From Membranipora membranacea (Eukaryota > Bryozoa > Gymnolaemata > Cheilostomatida > Membraniporidae): 64,000 bases of DNA. Shown one piece after another: positions 53,201-62,200 of this stretch. A program made the translations under genes and the position numbers. The stretch is from assembly GCA_914767715.1 (NCBI GenBank), contig OU612071.1, positions 15,806,948 to 15,870,947 of the forward strand, given 5' to 3'. The notes beneath the pieces are model-generated. The model did not search any database and was not told the DNA's origin. It worked only from the letters and a program-made list of their open reading frames with translations. Each line of letters opens with the position of its first letter. The first letter of the stretch is position 1.

Positions 53201-56200
53201 AAATGAGTGTGAGACTGAGGATAATCCCTGCAGCAAAGGATTCTGTATTGATGGCCTCAGATCCTACAACTGTAACTGTCCAAGGTGGGTTGTGATACTA
53301 ATTCCTCTAAATTTTATTATTATTCTTTATCTAGATTCTAAAAAGATTATTTGATAATTGTGGTATGCGCGAGTCGCCCTCTCTTTGAACTAGTTGCTCA
53401 GAGAGAGGGCAACTTCCAATTTAGCTTGATGTTTTAAGATTTTTTATTTAGTTATGCGTAGTCAACAACCTTATTAATACATCAATCCTCTATAAATTCA
53501 TTTAGTGAACATGAAGTGTGGTTTCTCCCATGTTTATCTATGAAAACACTCGTATTGACGCTTTTCTCTAATTTATATCTAGTTAAATTTCAAAAACTTG
53601 TGTTATGTATGAAAACACTTTTAATGAATTTCGCTTCTTGATAATCTACATCTCGCCAAATTGTGCTGTAGATACTGGAACGGACCGCGCTGTGAGGTGT
53701 ATGATGCTGGATTCCCTGGTGGTATAGGACAGGATGTGACAGTGGAGACCACCACACTGGAGCCGCTGGATAATCAGAGACAGCTGTGTATTAGTGCAGG
53801 CTGTCCGGATAAGGCAGGAGACGGGCAGTGTGATCGGGAGTGTGACTCGTTTGCTTGTGACTACGACGGAGGGGACTGCAGCTATGGTACTAAACTTTGG
53901 GAATCATGCAGCATTATAGAAAAGGTCAGTTTTATGCATTACATATAATATTATATATTTGTTTTATATATTAATCGATAGGTTATATTTTATTTAGATA
54001 TTATGTTGGCAAACATGAATTTATATATTTCATATTATATAATAAATTACATTGTCATTTTATACATTGTCATTGTCCACCAATTATGACTGTATCATTT
54101 AGTGATTTACCCACACTGCAAAATGTTGTTACAAAATAATGAGTTTGGAAGCGTTGGTAAATGGTTTGGAAGATGAATTGGACCCATTTGTTGACTGCCT
54201 ACTTGATATTGATGCAGGGTATGAATTGTCCAGCGCTGTTCAAAAACGGTATCTGCGATCAGGAATGTAATGTACAGGACTGTTTGTTTGACGGATACGA
54301 CTGTCAGACGACTCCTAGAGAGTGTAACCCTCTATATGAGAAGTACTGTCAGGATCACTATGCAAACGGTGAGTAGTCAGGCTTGTGATTGGATAGTCAA
54401 CAGGCAACTTGACCTATGATTGGTTAGCTGTAAAGCTAGGTGTCCATTGGATAATCTTTAAAGCTAGCAGTTGATTGGATAATCTTTAAAGGTAGCAGTT
54501 GGTTGGATAAGCTTGAAAACTAGCAGTTGGGTTTGTCTAGGATTGGCTAAGCTGCAGTCAGTCTGAAGTTGTGATTGGTTAAAACAGAGTGAGCATTGTT
54601 CGCTATCGATTTGGTGGTCAGATAGGTAAAGTAGCAGTGTTTTAGATTTTAGGAATAACTGAACATCCATTCTCAGAAAACCGCACAGGTTTCTTATGAA
54701 TGATGGAAAATTTTGAAAGATTTGTAACCTCCATTTTTTTTAAACAGGTGAATGCGACCCAGGCTGTAATAATGAGGCGTGTGAGTGGGATGGCTTAGAC
54801 TGTGATCAAGCAGATGAACCTAAGTTGGCGGTGGGCGAGCTGATACTCGTCATTGATATGGAACCTGAGGCTTTCCTCAATCAAAGTGAGAGTTTCCTCA
54901 GAGAGACTTCTAAACTATTCAAAGCTAAAGTGGAGTTTAAACTTGGTCTTGATGGCCTCCCTATGGTATGTATGAGTTAACTCTAACTACAATATGAAGT
55001 ACTGTCATCTTCTCTCAATCTGTGTCATTTTACACCTTGCTTTTATGGTAACAAGTGCCCTGCACTCAATTCCTACTCCAGAATAGATAATTGTGCTATA
55101 TATCTGCGCCATTGGTATCTTCTTTTAACATGTACTGCAATATGAAGTGATTAAACAGAGTTGACGGAAGTTACATAACAATTCTTAGTTATTTTCTGAT
55201 GAGAAACCTTTACTGGAAGCGCGTAACACTATGAATTTGTCACCAAAGACAAGTATATCGGCTGGGAATGATGTCTGAAGTCGAAGTTTAAATATTTGTA
55301 GGTCTATCCCTATGAGTTCACCCCTGAGGAAGAAGATAGTGTTTTAGTAAGAATTACTCGATACATTCCGGGCTTTAGAAGCAAGAGAGCAGCGGAGTCG
55401 AGAATCGGCACCAGAGCCCATCTTATCATCGACAACAGGTAAACTATTTGATTTGTAGAACATTGACAGAGGTTGTGTCTGGCTTTCATGCCATCCATAA
55501 TGATGGACTTTATACGCAATAATGAACTTCATATCCAATAAGTTTCATATTTCTCTGTATTCTGTTGTTGCATTGAAAATCCATAACATCAAGTAATGCT
55601 GGAAAAAAATCAACACTGAATACTTATAATTATGTGTAAATGGTATGGCTGATACCGAAATTGAGTCGCTGACTGTAATCTCTGTGTCTGGCGGAAGGTA
55701 TTGCCTCATTGCGGATCATCAATATGGTTGTTAAATATGTGGTAATAATTTATATTTAAAAAATATACAATATATATATAATTAACTTAATTTAATTTGG
55801 AATCTATTTCAGAAAATGTGACCAGTTGTACAATGGGCAGTGTTTCACTGAGTCTGAGCAGGCTGCAGAGTTTATGATTGCTAACCTGAAGGCTGGCTGG
55901 AATCCCGGAGTTCCTGTTTCGTCTATCTCATCTAAGAGTGTACAACCACCGCCCACACCTGGACCCGGTAGGCTAACCATGTTGTATAAATGCAATGCAC
56001 AAGTTTTGTTTTGGATAAATCTTTTAGACGATGAAACTTTCTCTGTCCCAATTCATGATATGCGGTGAACTGGCTAAAGTAAGTCATAGCGGTAGTGAAT
56101 TGGAGCTGTGTTTATTTAAAAAATTTGCTTATTCACATTCAGATTTGAAATCTACAATTTCACATTACCCAAGTAGCATATTATTTTCCATTTTTCAAAC

Positions 56201-59200
56201 TTACAATAGTTAACTGCCAAAACACATGCCATAGCTATCATTGCTGTTACGCATGCTAACATCAATGCATCACAAGGATTTTCTCAGACAACTCATCCGT
56301 ACTGGCATCATTGATGTCATTAATCTAATAAGCATTGCCTCTTTTCCCATGTTTCACCATTTTTCCTGTATAAAAATGGAACATTGATCACTAAATTGAA
56401 TCATCAGGCCCGTATTGATTGACCACTGTGCATGCTGACATTTTCAGCAGAATGTTTGAAGGTAATGCACATCAGTTTGAGAGCTAACCTTTTTCAGTAT
56501 CTGACATCTCATATGATGTCTGGGTGTGACTGCAAAAAAATTTGCAAGACATTTTCACCTTACAGTTGAAACATTATCTTCTGGACAATAGAACTTGTAC
56601 AAACTATTTATTCAAGGATTTTTTTTCAGAAGATGCTTTTACATTAATTGATTTGACTGAATATGTTTATTCGTTTTATTCATCAAATCTTGTTTTTTTA
56701 ATCATTTCAAACAAAAGTGACCGCAAATAAGTTCATATTTTCACCTTGCAGCAACATCAACTTCTGGTTTATTGAGTCTGAAAAATGGCGTTTGTCCATG
56801 GGATGCTTTTGTCACTATTTGATACAAAGTAAATATGTATATTTATTTTATTATTATTATATATTATATATTATGTATTATTATATTATTAATCTTTTAT
56901 ATTTTACAGGTGCACCTGAAGCTAACCAGGTGGTTTTCATAGTAGTCGGCTCCCTGTCAGTGATTATAGTAGCCGTGTTAGTAGGAGTCCTAATCTCTGT
57001 ACAGCGTAAGAGAGTGTACGGTACCCAGTGGTTCCCTGAGGGATTCTTCGGTGGAAGCTCAGCTGCCGGTACAAGAAGGAAGGGTCCTGATGGGCGAGAG
57101 GGTGACGAGGATGTCAAACTAGATGGAGGTATGTGTTAGCTGGGTAGATTCTATTGTCCATACAGCTCTGTAGTTTGCAGATGCAACTGTTTAATTGACT
57201 CATTGACCTTATTTAGATTGCGCTGGGCAGCCATTCCCTTTTAACTATGATCAGACAGACATCTAGCATTTCCATTTAAGAGATGATTTATGATATGCGT
57301 ATGGCTGCCACATGTTACTGTCGGTTGTCTGTTGCGTGAGAGCAAGGAGTAACAGCAAACTTCTATCCTGATTGTCTATTCTTGATGGCAGTTGTTGTGG
57401 CCATACACACTTTCACTGTTCACTCTTTCGTCTGATATGATGAGTACTTCAGATTTCCTCTGCCAACCCATTTTTAATCACTTTCAATTTTATGTCAACT
57501 GCTATCGATGACATCCCTCATTAATAGTTTCTTCTACAGGTTCTACGAAGAGAAGACGACTAACGACCGCCACAGAGAAGGATGATGACAGAATGTGGGG
57601 CTCTCCTCACTATTTCGCTAACCCCAACACTCAGACCCTCACCCCGCCACAGGATAGCAGTGATAAGGTATGAATCGGATCATTGTCTTGAGTTTTTGGG
57701 CATGTTATTGAAGACCTAACAAAGATCAAATATACACCATACTGCATTGGGTTTTTTTGAGTAAAGTTATTGCTAAAAAGAAAATCTCAACAAGCATGGC
57801 ACCTAGATCAAATTTTGGCAAGATATTTTAAAGGCCTCAATTTTCTCATTATGGTACACACATAACAGATAATAGATAATGATGTAATCTTATGTAATAA
57901 TAATATTAGATAATAATATAATAGATAACGATGTTAATAATAATAATTTATAATAGCAGATATTATTTACTTCTTCCTCACAGCCGAGTGATGTTAATGA
58001 TAAGGGACCAGGAGGGATAACTCCCCTCATGTTATCAGCTAAAGGCAGCGGCCGACGTTACGACGATAATCAGTCTAGCAGTACAGACTCATCCACAGAC
58101 TCATCAAGTAAGTCTGAAACTTTATAATGAGTGTCAGCTTTCATAATCTACAAGCTACAGGCAGTTTCCTTTAGAAACAGCGAATACGATAATAAACGTT
58201 TTAAAAGGGGCGTAGGATGTAGGGACGACACCCAATATATTCAGCCGTACCATCATCTTTTAACTTAATGGAAACTTGTCACATTTTGCATTGTCGGCAC
58301 AAAGTATGACTCTTCATTCAATTCAACACTGCTAGAATAATATTTACAGTGCTCTTATCAAGTAGCATACTACTCAGTAATATCAATACGAAGGGCGGGC
58401 GTTAGTTAACTTACATGAACTGCAAAAGATAAGATGTCTATGTCTAGATATTATTTCCTGCAAATTTTGAGATGTTTTCTCCGCAATATACTATGTATAT
58501 ATGAATATATATGAATTATTTTTTATATATAAATGCAAATAATATATATTTCTCCTTTTTCTCACACTATAGGTCCGGATGTACTATGTATGTTAGACCT
58601 GTTAGACCAGGGAGCTAGAGTTAACGACACAGATGACCAGGGAGAGACATCTCTACATTACGCCGCACGTTACGCTCGAGCTGACGAGGCTAAACTACTG
58701 TGTGACAGAGGAGCTGACCCTAACGCTAAGGATAAAACTGGTATGTGCCAAGTTATTTAAAAGTTTGTTCGAGATTAAATTGTAATTTCGGCCTTTTGGA
58801 TAAGATTTCCCATTCTGTGTTCCCTATCATCATTTTTATTGACATTAATTCTCATCTCAAGTATGTTTTTCCGATTAAACAATGTTGTTGAAGATTACCC
58901 GTAATGTAGGCCTGTTGGATCGAATTGCGTACTATATGTTCTATTATAAAGAGTGCTTGTTGTGAGATAGAGTGACCAGTGTGTTTGATATTGTGCTGGT
59001 TCCTCCCAGCTTCCGAAAGATACCCTTCCGATGAAGAAAAGTTCTTATAAACATTTCTATATACAATTATTTTGTATTATATTATTTTTATGTAAATATA
59101 TTATTTTTTATTATACCTCTTGCGTTTCCCTGAAATTCTAGTGAGTATCATCCATCATTACATACCTTCTCTTATATTGTTTCACTTGCTTGCAGGTCGT

Positions 59201-62200
59201 ACACCTCTGCATTGTGCCGTGACATCCGACGCTACACGGGTATTCCATGTATTACTCAAGAACAGACAGACAAATATAAATGAGCGAGCTCACGACGGCA
59301 CAACACCAATGATCCTAGCTGTTAAGATGGACACTGAGGGCATGGTTGAGGAGCTTATACAAAATAAGGTGAGTTTATAGCCCCCCCCCCCCCCCCACCC
59401 TCTCTTTAGCCCATTGGTCCCAATATGATCTCAGGCTGAACTCTTTGTTGTTGTTATTGATTGGTCTCTGTGGAAATTCCATAAAAGTTGAATTATCGAA
59501 TGCTGTTATTGAGTTCTGCGCCCCTCCCCTTCCCTCCCCTCACCACAATCTCACATTAGCCTAACCTCGAAGGATCTTATACCTTGTTATAATATTTAAA
59601 ATTCCTTATCAACCTTTAGAATACTTGTATGAAAAACAGTGATGCTACGGTTGATATAAAATCATCATGCAACTGAGTCAAATTAATCATCCACCCCTTA
59701 TCAAACGTTATCATGGTCAGTTTAATGAAGCTGCTTTTATATTTACTCTGACTCACGTCATATTATTATTATTTTTTCCTGTTGATTTTCACAGCTGTGA
59801 AGCTGGTGTGCGGTTGGTATCCGGTTAGAACCCATAACCTGAGATAGGCAACACCTCTCTCAGTATCCTTGCGCTTTTTAATAGATAATTATCATTATTA
59901 TTATTCTTCTCCTGCAGGCCGATATGAATGCTGCCGATAACAATGGTAAGACAGCACTTCACTGGGCGGCAGCAGTAGATAACTACAAAGCTGCTGAGAT
60001 ATTACTCAAGTGTGGAGCTAATAGAGATGTTCAGGATGTGAAAGAAGAAACTCCCCTATTTATCGCTGCCAAGGAGTGCAGCTATAATGTTGCCAGGTTA
60101 GTTTTTGTGGAAAATAATATTTAGGTCCGAGTGAGATCATTAATTTATAGTGATATGCGCTGTTTGAGGAATATATAACAGTTGTATTGGGATTTGAGTG
60201 CGATCTGGGCAATTTGTTATAATTCAGGTGGTGGGGTCCACTACCGTTACCCTCCAACGATGAAGGCATCAGCAACTAGAAATTAATCACTTGTACTTTC
60301 CGTTTACGACTCAGATGCAGGGTTTAACCAGGTCTAGTTCACGATCCTATTTGCCCTTATTCCCGTTCCAAATTGGATCTTAATTGGTTGAAGGCCAACC
60401 AGAGCATTATTATATTTTAACATTCTGAGGATTGACATCCGCCTTATCTGTTTGTCCATTTCAAATATGGTGATACATGAACTTGGATATTTAGATTTGT
60501 CTCATGAAACTTGTCTTGAGCTATCTTTGCTCTACAATTACTATCGTTATCATCTCTAAGTTATGCTGATATCTCTTTTTGTTTCACTTTAGGCTACTGA
60601 TTGAGAATTATGCAAACAAAGAAATACCAGATTACCTGGATAAATTACCTATAGACATAGCAAGAGAGAAACAATATCACAAAATAGTCAACCTACTTAA
60701 CGAACACAGAGTAAGTATATAAACTATGGTGTAAAATGATGCAAAAATGGTGAAAGATGATGCAATCGTGCACTCCGTCTAACTTAAGCCATTGTGAAGT
60801 GATTATGCAGGCACACAAACATACAGGCTTTCATCTGTAACAAACATCAAAACATTTTTGGATAAAGATTCTGATTTTGCAGTTTGTAAATTGTGGCTTA
60901 TATCAGCAAGCGTCCTGCATAAATGTCAAGAAAATGAGAAAGCTTAATTTCAATATTATTTTGTACATGTTGGTGCTGCATTTGTGCGATTATGCCTTTT
61001 AAAATTATGCACTTATGCATCGGTGCATAATGCATCAATGCACCTATTCACTTATGCATTTATGCATCTATGTGATAATGCATCTATGAATTATAATTTC
61101 CAGTCTATGACAAGCCTACCACGAGGTATGGGAGGTTCTTATGCCACAGGAGGCAAACAAAAAACTAAAAAGAAGAATAAAAAGTCTACAAATAAAGATC
61201 CGGTGCCGATCACCACTGCTGACTTAGTACATAATACGCTGCCTCCCGGCCCTGGTGGTTATATGGTCGATATGTCAACAGCTCCTCAATACAGAGGTAT
61301 GTGCTTAAACTTTTTGACATTTTGACAAAGTGGTCAGCAAGGTCCTTCAATAAGAATGACCGATGCTTTACTTAAGCAAATCATCACTATCACATCGCTC
61401 AAAATGATCACTATCTTGGTCTTTCAATTAGACAAAAACGCTCCCAAATGTATATAGTTGAAGAGTCAAAGAGTGAGTGATTTCTGAACAAAACCCTTGC
61501 AGGTATCACTCTCTCATCGAGTGAGCAATCAGATTGCGATTTTCGCTGTTTTTAATCGAAAGACCCCCTGGCACACGTGATTGAAATTGAAATCCTGAAG
61601 TTACAATTATAGTCGTAGCATATTTTAGCTTCTCTCTTCTGTTGCTGCCCATTTTCGGAATACAAAAAGCCAGATTAGCTGTATATTTTTTAATTGTGTA
61701 CTGCCTATTAGTTTTGTCGGTTCTTAAAGCTCCGATATTTCTGATTCCCTTGAATCTCAATGATGCCGGAAAAGTTGTATGATGTTGCAATCTATCAAGA
61801 AAGGCAGCCATTATTGTTAAAGGGCAACTAAGGTATCAAATAACTTCTCATTGATGGCCATTAATTAATAGCAGATTGCACCTTCTGCATGGGGAAAATG
61901 ACAAAATATAATTCGGATGATTATTCAGCCAGAATTCTTGTGAAACATTTCTTCCATCAGGTACTCTAACTCAGCTAAAATAGAATACCACATAGCAGTT
62001 TCCTGTTCCTGTTATTATTTAGCCTGTGCTCTATAATTATTACAGCAAAGTCTTGGAACCTCCCCTAAACTGAAGTGTTACCCAGCTTAGAGTCAGCAAC
62101 TACTTTGAGTTTTGCATTGCGTAATGCACAAAGCTGATGCTGCCCAGCACATTATTTGCTACCCATTAATGCATTGCTGCGAAACCTTGGTTGCCCTTTA

